Shown piece by piece: positions 33,699 to 42,689 of a stretch of DNA of 64,000 bases (its first letter is position 1; every line of letters starts with the position of its first letter). Both the position numbers and the translations under genes were made by a program. A model generated the notes under the pieces. That model was not told the DNA's origin and did not search any database. It saw only the letters and a program-made list of their open reading frames with translations. The DNA is taken from positions 3,509,501 to 3,573,500 of the forward strand of contig NZ_JYNQ01000001.1 of assembly GCF_000934685.1 (NCBI RefSeq), given 5' to 3'. This stretch comes from Lacinutrix sp. Hel_I_90 (lineage in GTDB: Bacteria; Bacteroidota; Bacteroidia; Flavobacteriales; Flavobacteriaceae).

Positions 33699-33751
33699 AT
33701 TATTTCACTATTTACTCTAAAATAGCGTTGTAATATAGTCTTTAAACCTGA

Positions 33752-35335
33752 TTATTCTTCTCCTTTAATTGGATTACGTGTTACTATGACTTTCCAAACT
33801 TTATTAGAAGCACCAGATTTCCCGCTACCATAAGTAGATGGCGATACTTCGTAAGATTCAATGCCACCATAAATGTAGCCTATATGAACGGTTGCCGCAG
33901 TCTCGAACGTACTGTCGCTATCAATGACATCGGTTTCTTTTCCATTTATAGTAAGATATTTGGCATTACTATTCGGGAAAAATTCTGCTTCTGCACCGTA
34001 AAAATAATCAGATGGAAACAGGTTAGAAATGGTTTCAAAGCTGCTTGCTTTGCTGCTCACATTGTATTTAGAGTAGCCTAAAGTATTTGTAAATCCAGAC
34101 AAGTGGCTGTCGGGCTTGCCATTGCCAATCCCTCCCGGTAAGAAGGTGTGAAGCTCTTTTGTCTGTGAGTCATAGATTGCAAAATCTGGGCAAGAATAAA
34201 TATTATAATTTTTCTGGTCATGCTGCGTATCAAAGGTGTATTTTTCTGTTCCGTTAGGCGTAATGTAAATAGCATCGTTCCAGGCGGCTAAAGTTTCTCC
34301 ATACTTAAATACGCCGCCCATAAGCGCAAAGTTGGGCGCAATGTTGTTGTTTTTATCCAGATACACCGAAGGAACAATAGGTAAATCTCTTCTTCTAAAC
34401 GCAGACGTGCTGTCTGCTAATTTTGGATCGCTTGCCAAAATTTTTGGTGAAATATCACTAATAGTATCGGTTACAGTCGCTGTAAGCGCCAATGTACTGG
34501 CGTCTTCTGAAAAGCCAAACTGATACACACTGTTTAGATAGACCTGCTCATTGTTGTTAAAATTATGCCCTGCAGCTAAATAAAAGTCGTCGTCTATTTT
34601 TTTTAATTCACCGCCTGTACATCTTAAGGTTGGATTGTTTCCAAATCGGAACAAATCTTCCCATTCTGAAACGCTTAGACTCCAATCGCGGTTCGTGATT
34701 CTCTGTAATAGTGGGACATTTATTTTTGCAATGGCATCATAGGTTATATAGTTTCCTGCTGTTGGTGTTTCTCCTGGTGTAGGTCCATAGCCGCCAATAA
34801 CATAGAGGTAATCTCCCGATTGAATAACCTGGGGGTTTGAACAGATGAAGATGCTCTCATAATTGGCCAGGATGTCTCCCACTTTTTTACAAACCGCTTT
34901 AATGTCATCAGACTCGCCATTGCCACCTGATGCCATCACACGAATGGTCTCTAACATGTTCCAATAGTTAAGAAGCGATTGGTTTCCAGTTTTTGGATTG
35001 AAAGTATATATAAAGGGATTAAAAGATTTAGGAGGAAAAGAGACTAGCGAGTAATCGGCATCTAGATTGTGTAGTCCGCCTATGGTATCATTGCCGTTTG
35101 TTCTTCCTGCAAAAAGGAGCCACTGTTCGTTTATCATGGCGCTAGCATAAGATTGTAAGGCAGGCGCAAGATATTTTTCAGTAACAGCTTCTATCGCTAC
35201 TGAATAGGTATATGAAGTTGCGGTAGGGGTATTTTCTTCAACCGTTGTTTTTTTTGTTTTATCCCCACAGGAAGCTAAAAGCAAAAGTAAGACTAAGAGC
35301 GTAAGTGGGTAATGGGTTGTTTTTTTCATGGTCAT
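33752..35335 (-). CDS. Lipoprotein with kelch/propeller-like repeats, uncharacterised
   Basis: 527 residues (ATG at 35335; ATG at 35329 is also possible). Lipobox LLASC at about residue 23. The mature region has several short repeats of the form found in kelch propellers (SGDYLYVIGGYG, DDFYLAAGHNFNN, FALMGGVFKYG) and Asn/Asp-rich linkers, so a secreted beta-propeller is likely. No catalytic residues could be named. It is part of a run of minus-strand secreted genes of unknown role and is closed by two stem-loops. Confidence 0.55.
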   Translation of the reverse strand: MTMKKTTHYPLTLLVLLLLLASCGDKTKKTTVEENTPTATSYTYSVAIEAVTEKYLAPALQSYASAMINEQWLLFAGRTNGNDTIGGLHNLDADYSLVSFPPKSFNPFIYTFNPKTGNQSLLNYWNMLETIRVMASGGNGESDDIKAVCKKVGDILANYESIFICSNPQVIQSGDYLYVIGGYGPTPGETPTAGNYITYDAIAKINVPLLQRITNRDWSLSVSEWEDLFRFGNNPTLRCTGGELKKIDDDFYLAAGHNFNNNEQVYLNSVYQFGFSEDASTLALTATVTDTISDISPKILASDPKLADSTSAFRRRDLPIVPSVYLDKNNNIAPNFALMGGVFKYGETLAAWNDAIYITPNGTEKYTFDTQHDQKNYNIYSCPDFAIYDSQTKELHTFLPGGIGNGKPDSHLSGFTNTLGYSKYNVSSKASSFETISNLFPSDYFYGAEAEFFPNSNAKYLTINGKETDVIDSDSTFETAATVHIGYIYGGIESYEVSPSTYGSGKSGASNKVWKVIVTRNPIKGEE

Positions 35336-35416
35336 CTAATTAGGGTTATATGGATTGGTTTTTAGGATATAATGCGTAACGCGGTTAGAACTAATATTGG
35401 TGTTTTCTCTTGGTAT

Positions 35417-37114
35417 TTAATTCAAATTCTTTTTTACACCATTGTTTTTTAATAAATAAAAGGAATACCCGAACTGGAGTCTGGAAAAATTATTATTAAT
35501 ATTGTCCAATTCGTGAGTTAGTTTATAGCGCAAAAAGAGTCTTCCTGTACTGGAAATATCAATATTTAAATCGATATTAAAGGTATTTAACCACCTGTTT
35601 TTAGATACCAAGTTGTTATCTTCTAGCGATTTTAAATTAATATTAGAATCGAAGGTTTCAAACCAAGACAAGCGATCTGAGATAGAAAAACTCACCCGTT
35701 TTTCAGGTAAAAAGTGAAATTGATATTCTAGTGGTATTTCTAAGTTATTGGTGTAAAAACCCTCTACATCATCAATAGCTTCTTTAAGACCTGTTCTGCC
35801 AAAAAGAAAGCCTGCATTTAAATACATGTTCAGTTTGGAGTTTTGATTTTCTAAGGTTATTAAATTTAAATTTCCTCCAATAGCAAAGTTTCTGCGTTGC
35901 ATTAGCGATATAGGAGAATAATAATCAAAAGATTCAATTATTTGATCAGTATCATCTAAAACATCAAACGTATTGGGGATAACAAATTTACTATCAGATT
36001 CTATTTTAGAATACTGAAAACTAGCATCTATAAATTGAAAAAAACCATAGCCTTCACTAATGGCAACAGGAGGAAATATTAGACCAAATAATTTATTTAC
36101 ATCTCCTCTTTTGGTGTTAATATTAAACCGTTTGTTTATTTCAGTTTGAATTATCCCGTTAGGATTATCTTCGTCAAAAAGGCCTAAAAAATCAGTATAA
36201 ACAACCGCTTCAAATAATTTTGAAGTTTCTTCCCGATAGAGTTTACTTTGTTTTTGATTGTCGTCTAATATTAATAATTGAGGAACCGGGCTTACGTCGT
36301 TAGCATTAACATCTACTTTTTTCACATAGCGGATAATATCTGAGACGTTTACATGTAGCTTGCTGTTACTATTTGTTTGTTCCTGATCTTTTCTTAATGT
36401 CTGTACATTTTCGTTCGATTCTAATACATTAGTCTTTAGCAAAGCATTAATTTCAGAATCACTGAATGCATCGTCGGAAAATAGACGGTAAGTGTCTAAT
36501 TCTTGGATGTTTTTTGTTGAGCTAATACCAATAGAATATTTGTTATTAAAGGTTATTGGTGTATCACCAATAACGCCCTGTAATTGCATTTTTTCTATAA
36601 AACCACCATAGAATGAAATTTCTACAGTTAATTTTTTAAGCGGTTTAAAGATACTTTCCTCTTCATCGTCATAGTATACAGGAATTTCTGATGATTTGAG
36701 GTGAATTGTTGCCACGATTGGTTTTTCTTCTTCCGAATTGTGATAGGTCACAATCTGAGTAAAAACATATGGCATCGTTTTATCTATTACATCATCCGTC
36801 GGAGTCACTGTTTCTAAACCATTGCCATCGATTTCGGTTTTTTCGATGACATCTTTTATGGCCTGTTTTAGCTTTACTTCGAAATTAGGATAGGTTAGAG
36901 GTCTTAATTTAAAGGACTCCTCATTGTCAGCATATTTCACTATGGTTTCATAAAAATTATCTGTCCCTAACTTTGTTTCAATGATGATATCCAACCCTGT
37001 TTTAGGATCTTTATTTTTCATAAATTCCAAAACCAGATCAGTAGGTAAAGAGTACTGCTGTGCAAAAGAACAGGTTATAAAAAAGAGGGAACAAATAAGA
37101 AAAGCGGTTTTCAT
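35417..37114 (-). CDS. Exported protein of unknown function
   Basis: 565 residues. Signal peptide MKTAFLICSLFFITCSFAQQ. The N-terminal two-thirds are mixed; the last 200 residues show alternating beta strands with aromatic ends (LNLITLENQNSKLNMYLNAGFLFGRTG, YQFHFLPEKRVSFSISDRLSWF, TGRLFLRYKLTHEL, LQFGYSFYLLKNN), suggesting an outer-membrane barrel. Not recognised as a named family. 81 bases separate it from the propeller-like lipoprotein downstream, so co-transcription is possible. Confidence 0.55.
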   Translation of the reverse strand: MKTAFLICSLFFITCSFAQQYSLPTDLVLEFMKNKDPKTGLDIIIETKLGTDNFYETIVKYADNEESFKLRPLTYPNFEVKLKQAIKDVIEKTEIDGNGLETVTPTDDVIDKTMPYVFTQIVTYHNSEEEKPIVATIHLKSSEIPVYYDDEEESIFKPLKKLTVEISFYGGFIEKMQLQGVIGDTPITFNNKYSIGISSTKNIQELDTYRLFSDDAFSDSEINALLKTNVLESNENVQTLRKDQEQTNSNSKLHVNVSDIIRYVKKVDVNANDVSPVPQLLILDDNQKQSKLYREETSKLFEAVVYTDFLGLFDEDNPNGIIQTEINKRFNINTKRGDVNKLFGLIFPPVAISEGYGFFQFIDASFQYSKIESDSKFVIPNTFDVLDDTDQIIESFDYYSPISLMQRRNFAIGGNLNLITLENQNSKLNMYLNAGFLFGRTGLKEAIDDVEGFYTNNLEIPLEYQFHFLPEKRVSFSISDRLSWFETFDSNINLKSLEDNNLVSKNRWLNTFNIDLNIDISSTGRLFLRYKLTHELDNINNNFSRLQFGYSFYLLKNNGVKKNLN

Positions 37115-37206
37115 AATTAATTAGTTTATATTTTTGGTTAGTTTATGCAAGCTACAAACTACACACAATTTGTAAAAAACATAGACGTTAATTTACGCAT
37201 TTTTTG

Positions 37207-37506
37207 TTAATCATTGTACATCAAATACAAAATATAACGTGCTGCCACTGCAAGCTTGGTATGATTAATGGCTTTATTATCGCAAGCCTTTAGGTTTTTA
37301 AAACGTTGTATTAAATAAGTCTCGAAAGCAGTAATAGTTTCTAAACTTTTTGAATACGTAATAATCTTATAGTTGCTATATTTATGGGCATACTGTCCAT
37401 GATAACAGTCTGCTATATTTTGTTCTGTTTTTCCTATTTTAAAATTAGAGATGGTGCCTAACGTGAGTTCTAATTCATTGGCCAAATCTTGAAAATTAGA
37501 GAGCAT
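37207..37506 (-). CDS. Small cytoplasmic protein, GIY-YIG-like fold possible
   Basis: 99 residues, no signal peptide. The order FKIGKTEQNIADCYHGQYAHKYSNYKIITYSKS then AFETYLIQRFK resembles the beta-hairpin/helix layout of GIY-YIG-type proteins (KIGKT, a Tyr, and a late Glu), but the catalytic Tyr and Arg do not match cleanly. So the fold is suggested, not the activity. Unlike its neighbours it is not exported. The link to the secreted genes on either side is unclear. Confidence 0.4.
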   Translation of the reverse strand: MLSNFQDLANELELTLGTISNFKIGKTEQNIADCYHGQYAHKYSNYKIITYSKSLETITAFETYLIQRFKNLKACDNKAINHTKLAVAARYILYLMYND

Positions 37507-37717
37507 GATAATGGTTAATACATTTAAAAACCGGAAAGGGATTCGCGAATTTTTGAAATTGATTTTTGCGTTATGTAAAGAAATAAAAAGGAAATGAAAA
37601 AGGAGTACGGGAATCCCTTACAATGTGTAAGGTGTTTAACACACAAGTACTAAGGGGAAAGCTTTAAAAAAAAATCAGATTTTAGATGTAATTGAAGTGT
37701 TTTATCACAGGGTAGTT

Positions 37718-37763
37718 AAAAAAAATAGGAGGCCTCTCACTACTTGGAAGAGACTTCCTATTT
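37718..37763 (-). terminator. Intrinsic terminator after the mono-haem operon
   Basis: On the minus strand, AAATAGGA (37756-37763) pairs with TCCTATTT (37723-37730), continuing with a mismatch into CTCT/GAGAG pairs and ending in a run of eight T. It lies 18 bases past the stop of the haem-motif gene. Confidence 0.75.
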
Positions 37764-37780
37764 ATTATATGGCTTAAAAA

Positions 37781-39202
37781 TTAATTTTGAGAAGCCGCAC
37801 TAGCGGCAGACAGCACAAAACTAAAGTCTGAAGCAAAGTTGCTTTTTCCTGCGATAGAGCCAAATTGGTGGCAATCTGTACACTTGGTCTGTTGTGCATA
37901 AGTTTCCATTGCGCTATTCGCTACATTATTATTAGGGTTTAAAGAGTTTAAAGACAACGGTACTTTCGCCGGTTGGTTGGTGTCCTGAACGGGATTACTG
38001 GACCAAATCACATCAACCAGCTCGTAGTACTGAAATACAGACTCTGGGTAGTATTTTTTTATGGCCGTTTGTATTGTGTTATTGACTTGTACTGATGAAT
38101 CATCTAAAGGGGTTGTTCTGGTTACCTGTAACTGTGTTGGTTTTGGTCCGTTTAAACCTAAATAGTAAGGGGGTGAAACATTAGCGTCTTTACAACTAAT
38201 AGTCACGGTGGTGTCCTTTTTTGTTGCTGAATATGCGGCGGGTATTTCCATGGTTTTATCTTTACAATTAACATTGTATAAGTTATAATGACCACCACTT
38301 GGGTTGGCGCCGTTGTCTGGGGCGTTGTCTACATGCTCAAAGGTAGACCAGATCCAGGTGGGTTGCGATTCTGTTTTGTGTATAATGTGTAATCCTATTA
38401 ATGCCACTTTAGCAGCTCTTTGTTTTCCTGTGTTGGGATCTATAATTACCGCTTCTGATATTTTATAACGTGTTACATCTACTGTGGGTGGTGATGACAG
38501 TTCCATCCAGGCCGCCTTTATTTCCATGGCACCAATAGTCGTGTTGGTATTAGATCCTTTTGGTAAGTGAATGGCGTTTCCACTAGTGGTCCAACTTAAC
38601 TGCTTATCTGCGTTGTAAAATTGGTGCTTAGGATCTGTGATGTAATCATATTCATCTTTATTAACCAATACCTCGTACCAGAGGTTGGTATTATTATGGG
38701 TGCCCAGCCAGTTTGGGCTACCTGATGGCGCCGCTTGCCCTGTTTCTGTAACGACAATAGTATCATTAAATGCTGTGAATTTAGAAACATGCATCAATAC
38801 CCGTTTATGACTGTTTTTTTTAGTTAACAGTGGGTGTGTGGTGTTCCAGGCTGGTGGTGCCTGACCATTTGCGGGCATCAGTACTTCTTTGGTCATATAC
38901 GTTTCCCAGGCTACCTTATTGGTGTTTTTTGGGTCTCCAAAATTGCTACTTCCATCTGTAGGCCAATTAAGCGCTACAAACTCTTTCCATGCAAAACAAT
39001 TGGCATAAGCCTGATTAGGAATTTGTCCGCTATCATGTGGTACGTCCCCTTGAAAATAGAGGGTGTCGAATGTGGTGCATTCACAACTTGGTGTTGCAGC
39101 AACATAAGTAGTGGTGGCTGATGTCATTCCTAATGAAACAAATAGAACAAAGGAGAGTATTAACACACCCATAACGGTGACAACTAATTTTAAATTTTTC
39201 AT
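37781..39202 (-). CDS. Exported mono-haem protein of unknown function
   Basis: 473 residues from ATG 39202 (MKNLKLVVTVMGVLILSFVL), 10 bases after the stop of the upstream gene. An in-frame start further up would overlap that gene and is not used. After a signal anchor and CECTTFDT there is a large domain with NCFAWKEFVALNWP, GAMEIKAAWMELSS, and LIGLHIIHKTESQPTWIWSTFEHVD. Near the C-terminus is one c-type haem motif, CTDCH (441-445). The large domain is unrecognised; the haem motif at the end of the protein, after the catalytic-looking region, suggests an electron donor or acceptor. It forms an operon with the next gene. Confidence 0.65.
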   Translation of the reverse strand: MKNLKLVVTVMGVLILSFVLFVSLGMTSATTTYVAATPSCECTTFDTLYFQGDVPHDSGQIPNQAYANCFAWKEFVALNWPTDGSSNFGDPKNTNKVAWETYMTKEVLMPANGQAPPAWNTTHPLLTKKNSHKRVLMHVSKFTAFNDTIVVTETGQAAPSGSPNWLGTHNNTNLWYEVLVNKDEYDYITDPKHQFYNADKQLSWTTSGNAIHLPKGSNTNTTIGAMEIKAAWMELSSPPTVDVTRYKISEAVIIDPNTGKQRAAKVALIGLHIIHKTESQPTWIWSTFEHVDNAPDNGANPSGGHYNLYNVNCKDKTMEIPAAYSATKKDTTVTISCKDANVSPPYYLGLNGPKPTQLQVTRTTPLDDSSVQVNNTIQTAIKKYYPESVFQYYELVDVIWSSNPVQDTNQPAKVPLSLNSLNPNNNVANSAMETYAQQTKCTDCHQFGSIAGKSNFASDFSFVLSAASAASQN

Positions 39203-39212
39203 ATGAATCATT

Positions 39213-40973
39213 TTAGTTGGTGATGTATAAAAGTGCAGGCATAGGTTCAGACGGGGTTTGTCCGGCATTAGTAACATAGACTTTTCTAAGTCCTGTAGTG
39301 GCATTAGCACTAGCGCTAAGGTTAATAACAATGGTTTGATAATCTCCTGGATATGAGTTTCCTGGTACGGCATAATTTACAGTACCAAAGCTAACCGGAG
39401 TTGCGGTTATATCTGTGCCATCAAAAGTAATACTAGGATTCCCTTTTGAAGTGTCTAAGCCGCTAACCGTTAGAGTCATTGAAGCGTTTTGAGTGCCTTG
39501 TTTTACCTTTGGTGTTACATAGGTACTGTTACTTAAAGTCGTCATAGGAAACTGTGCAGGATTCATGACTTTGGTAGTGTTGTAGCCATTAAAAACAGCG
39601 GTATAAAACAACTGTAACGGTTCTGCATATAGTGTTGAAGCGGTACCTACACAATCCATAGCTATTGGCTTAGACCCCGTATAGGCGGTTGCAATAATAT
39701 GCATTTTAATAAGCTGTGCAATTTGACTTCCCCAAGTAACAGCATTGCCATTATATTTGATATCACTAATGGTGTACCCTAAGCTTGCAGGTACTTCGTA
39801 TTTTGCGTGGAGAATAAAATTCCCAGGCATAGTTAATCCATCAACATCTGCTAATGCTTCCTGACCGCGAACGGTGGTCCAAAAACTTGAAGGATCTGTA
39901 CCGTCCGGTGTACTGAAGTTGGCAAAGTCTGCACTATTAGGCTTTTGAATATATAAGCCTGGCGGATTAGCCAAGGTCACATTCATACCTGTTTGAGCAT
40001 AAGCATTTACATTCCCGCCAATGGTTGGATCACTATTTCTAAACTTTTGTCCAAATTGCCCGCAGCATAAAAGCGCTTCATTTCCTGAACCATAATTTTG
40101 TCGACTTAAAGACGCTGAAGTTCCTAGTCCAATTTCTGTTTGTATCGTATTTGGTGTACTGGTAAGATGCATAGCGCCATTAGAACCAGTGTTCCATTTG
40201 TTTAAAGGATTGTAAAGGTAATTACCTGTTGAAGGATCAATAACGCCCTTGCCAGAGGCGTCTTTAATGTAAAGGTCTTCCATGGCAATGTTTGGTAGGT
40301 CTAAGGTGTTTTGATACAACTCTAAAACTTTATTAGGGTCTACATTCCATACAGAATTCCAGTATTCTGGATTTTCGCACGTAAAGTCAATACGTGTAAT
40401 ATTTCCTTTAGCATCACGGCGCACTGACCATTCGCAATACTCATCTTGAAAGCCTCTAGGGCCATAAGGGCCAAATTTAATTTTAGAAGTATCTGTAGCA
40501 TCACAAGGATTTGAAGGGATTAAAGGGGGTGGTGTACCATTAGCTAATAAACCAGTATCTGCAATAGCATATTGGTCGTTTTTTGAAAGGTCAGGAAAGT
40601 AATAGTTAATTCTTCCAGGTAAGGCATTCCATTCGATAGCTACATTCTGGCTTCCTGCCGGAATGCCTTTAATAGCTGGATTGAAATAATTTGTAATACC
40701 CGTGTCGTTCGTGGCATTCCAGGGATTGCCCACTAAGCCTTGATTGGTAAAACCGGTTAAATTAATATTCCATTGTGCATTTAAAGCGTCCTGCTTTGTT
40801 GGGTCATTACTAAAATCCTGTTGTAAAGCAGGGGTTTTAAATACGAAATCGGCTGGGCTAGTTTGTGGCTCTACACGTGTGTTTTCTATCTTTAATGAGG
40901 GGTCTTCTTTTTTTGATTCTTTGCAGCTTACTATAAAGGTGACTACAAAAATGAGGGAAATTAGTTTTTTCAT
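39213..40973 (-). CDS. Lipoprotein partner of the mono-haem protein, uncharacterised
   Basis: 586 residues, lipobox FIVSC (Cys 17). The body has conserved-looking blocks: DEYCEWSVRRDAKGNITRID, then FTCENPEYWNSVW, PLNKWNTGSNGAMHLTS, ALLCCGQFGQKFRNSDPTIG and FILHAKYEVP. The end (about 480-586) is an IPT/TIG-like beta domain. Cys are unusually frequent for a Flavobacterial lipoprotein. I do not know the family. It starts the operon with the mono-haem gene 10 bases downstream, and the two probably act together at the periplasmic face of the outer membrane. Confidence 0.6.
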   Translation of the reverse strand: MKKLISLIFVVTFIVSCKESKKEDPSLKIENTRVEPQTSPADFVFKTPALQQDFSNDPTKQDALNAQWNINLTGFTNQGLVGNPWNATNDTGITNYFNPAIKGIPAGSQNVAIEWNALPGRINYYFPDLSKNDQYAIADTGLLANGTPPPLIPSNPCDATDTSKIKFGPYGPRGFQDEYCEWSVRRDAKGNITRIDFTCENPEYWNSVWNVDPNKVLELYQNTLDLPNIAMEDLYIKDASGKGVIDPSTGNYLYNPLNKWNTGSNGAMHLTSTPNTIQTEIGLGTSASLSRQNYGSGNEALLCCGQFGQKFRNSDPTIGGNVNAYAQTGMNVTLANPPGLYIQKPNSADFANFSTPDGTDPSSFWTTVRGQEALADVDGLTMPGNFILHAKYEVPASLGYTISDIKYNGNAVTWGSQIAQLIKMHIIATAYTGSKPIAMDCVGTASTLYAEPLQLFYTAVFNGYNTTKVMNPAQFPMTTLSNSTYVTPKVKQGTQNASMTLTVSGLDTSKGNPSITFDGTDITATPVSFGTVNYAVPGNSYPGDYQTIVINLSASANATTGLRKVYVTNAGQTPSEPMPALLYITN

Positions 40974-41306
40974 AATGAATACGGGTTGGTTGATGGTTTA
41001 AAATTGATTATTATATAAAATTAGATTCTTAATTTTTAGTACCACTAAGTTATACTTTAAAAGAGCAGAAGACAATAGGTATAATCACCTGTTTTTTGAG
41101 TTAGTAATTTGTTGTTTATTTTATTTTTTAATAGAAATCATGATAAATTCACACTGTTATTTCATTGGTTCGTGCAATTTTTGATAGACATTATAATGGG
41201 CACCTATTTTGATAAAAAGATCTCTTCTCAGTGCTAAACGTGTGAGTTTTGTACAGTGTTTCCTCAAATTGGTATCTGCTTTATCGCTAAAGACAGTGTG
41301 CGCCCC
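40974..41306. other. Intergenic region, nothing identified
   Basis: 333 bases, A/T rich, no convincing gene, stem-loop or repeat. The promoter of the 39213-40973 gene should lie at its left end. A plus-strand reading frame here runs into the antisense of the next gene and is rejected. Confidence 0.5.
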
Positions 41307-41624
41307 TTATTCAATATCTATACCAATAGCCTCATATAATAAGACGATAATGCTATTCCAGAGTTTCTCTAGAGTGACCAATAAAAGGCCTTTAAGGGTA
41401 TTAATAAAATTTTGTACCATGGCTTCCAGACCTTCTAAAAAGAAGTCTAGTAAATCCTCGTCTATATCACCAGAGAGAACACCTATTTGTATTAACTCGG
41501 TTTGTTTGGCAATGGCTTCTATTTGACGCTCGCTAAAACCACGAACCGTTGTGATGTCTTTTTCAATAATACTAGTTGCTATAGCTTTTATTTCTTGAAT
41601 AAGGTTTCTTGTGTTATCTGTCAT
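41307..41624 (-). CDS. Small helical protein, uncharacterised
   Basis: 105 residues, no signal peptide, no Cys. Entirely helical, with amphipathic heptads (MTDNTRNLIQEIKAIATSII, QIEAIAKQTELIQIGVL) and a hydrophobic C-terminal half (GLLLVTLEKLWNSIIVLLYEAIGI) that could associate with the membrane. It starts 3 bases after the stop of the lipoprotein gene and is part of the minus-strand operon with it. The function is unknown. A plus-strand frame covering it is a shadow. Confidence 0.6.
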   Translation of the reverse strand: MTDNTRNLIQEIKAIATSIIEKDITTVRGFSERQIEAIAKQTELIQIGVLSGDIDEDLLDFFLEGLEAMVQNFINTLKGLLLVTLEKLWNSIIVLLYEAIGIDIE

Positions 41625-41627
41625 GAC

Positions 41628-42134
41628 TTATCGTTTTAAAAAGCTCTCATAAGTAAGGGCTTGGTCTAAGAAAATTAATAGTTCACCTTTAAAGGCCGCA
41701 ATAGCGAATGGTTTTAAACCAGAAGTGCGGTCTGTGTCTTTCATTTTTTTAATATTTTCTGCTATACGTTTAAAGGCGAAGGCGCTTGGGTAATCATTTT
41801 CTATACTCGGTTTACCACGGGTGTTTAAAATGACGTTTATTCTTTTGGTGGCATTGTTTTTTGGCAATGGTCTTGCTCTGGCCAGAAGTTCTAAAGTTTC
41901 AAAAGCACCAATGAGTGCATTATATACCGCTTCTCTTTTTACAAAGCTATCGCTATCTGTACCATCAGAAATTGTTGCCAGAAAACTGAGGGTCTCGGTT
42001 GCGCTCGCATTGAGATTTTCTATTATTATAGCGTCATACTTTGGTGCTAATGCTGTTTTACAACTCGCAAATAGCAAAAAGAAACAGGCTAAAAGTAGGT
42101 GTTTTAAAAATTTATATTTTGTTGTTTTCATCAT
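41628..42134 (-). CDS. Small lipoprotein, uncharacterised
   Basis: 168 residues. Lipobox FASC at about residue 25. Mature region is mostly helical (IIENLNASATETLSFLATIS, VYNALIGAFETLELLARARPL). Not recognised. It shares its operon with the helical 105-residue protein and probably with two four-helix membrane proteins upstream, separated by the heptamer repeat array. The group looks like a small envelope complex of unknown role. Confidence 0.6.
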   Translation of the reverse strand: MMKTTKYKFLKHLLLACFFLLFASCKTALAPKYDAIIIENLNASATETLSFLATISDGTDSDSFVKREAVYNALIGAFETLELLARARPLPKNNATKRINVILNTRGKPSIENDYPSAFAFKRIAENIKKMKDTDRTSGLKPFAIAAFKGELLIFLDQALTYESFLKR

Positions 42135-42206
42135 TTTTATTTAAAATTTAATACTCTGCTCTACCTAATTTTTTGTGACACCTTTAAAATAAGCTTCGCT
42201 ATTTTT

Positions 42207-42245
42207 CTTCTCACTTCTCACTTCTCACTTCTCACTTCTCACTTC
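42207..42245. repeat. Heptamer microsatellite CTTCTCA, five copies
   Basis: Five perfect copies of CTTCTCA occupy 42207-42241, plus a partial sixth copy. On the minus strand the unit reads TGAGAAG. It lies directly after the stop codon of the 146-residue gene and upstream of the lipoprotein gene in the same operon. Slipped-strand changes would alter the spacing between these genes, not a coding frame. Confidence 0.9.
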
Positions 42246-42684
42246 ATTCTACATGAAATTGTCTCCAAAATAAATACCCTATTAGAATACCAAAAGCCAT
42301 GGAAGTACCATGTGCAATTCTGATTTCGTTTTGTGTAGGCTGTGATGGTATTTGAGAAATAGCGTCAATTAATAAGGGGCCTAATTTTAAAAAGAAAATG
42401 AGCACAGCGATTCCAAAGAGAATAATAGTGCCCACCACATCGCTCACTAGCTTTTTGCTTTTTCTGGTAATAAATAAATTCATGGCTAAAGCGCCCCAAA
42501 AATAGGTGAGTACAAAAAAGGCTTTTTCGGTTTCACCTTTTATCACTTCGCTAATGGTAATATTGTCTGTTGCTGCTAAAATAATATCAAATAGTATTAA
42601 AAAAACAAACAGCCCCATAAGGATGTATTGCACCATGCGTACTATTCCGGGATGTTTTTTTATATAGGTGTCTAAATTTTGCAT
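42244..42684 (-). CDS. Four-helix membrane protein, uncharacterised
   Basis: 146 residues. Membrane helices about 15-40, 50-72, 80-110 and 120-142, with short charged ends (MQNLDTYIKKHPGIVRMVQY). Not recognised. It begins 5 bases after the stop of the 133-residue membrane protein and shares its topology. Its stop touches the heptamer repeat array. Confidence 0.6.
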   Translation of the reverse strand: MQNLDTYIKKHPGIVRMVQYILMGLFVFLILFDIILAATDNITISEVIKGETEKAFFVLTYFWGALAMNLFITRKSKKLVSDVVGTIILFGIAVLIFFLKLGPLLIDAISQIPSQPTQNEIRIAHGTSMAFGILIGYLFWRQFHVE

Positions 42685-42689
42685 GGATG

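Larger units (their letters stand above)
33425..33751. other. Intergenic stretch with two stem-loops
   Basis: 327 bases without a credible gene. It contains the terminators at 33545-33574 and 33673-33698, both belonging to the gene at 33752. The rest may hold the promoter of the 90-residue gene. No further feature was seen. Confidence 0.6.

Noticed and set aside
39203-39373. N-terminal extension of the mono-haem protein
   Set aside because: It would overlap the upstream gene by about 160 bases, and the signal anchor starts at the ATG at 39202.
41209-41526. Plus-strand 105-residue frame
   Set aside because: Mostly antisense to the 105-residue helical gene, which fits the minus-strand operon and its spacing.
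42207-42245. CRISPR-like array
   Set aside because: The unit is 7 bases with no spacers, so it is a simple microsatellite.
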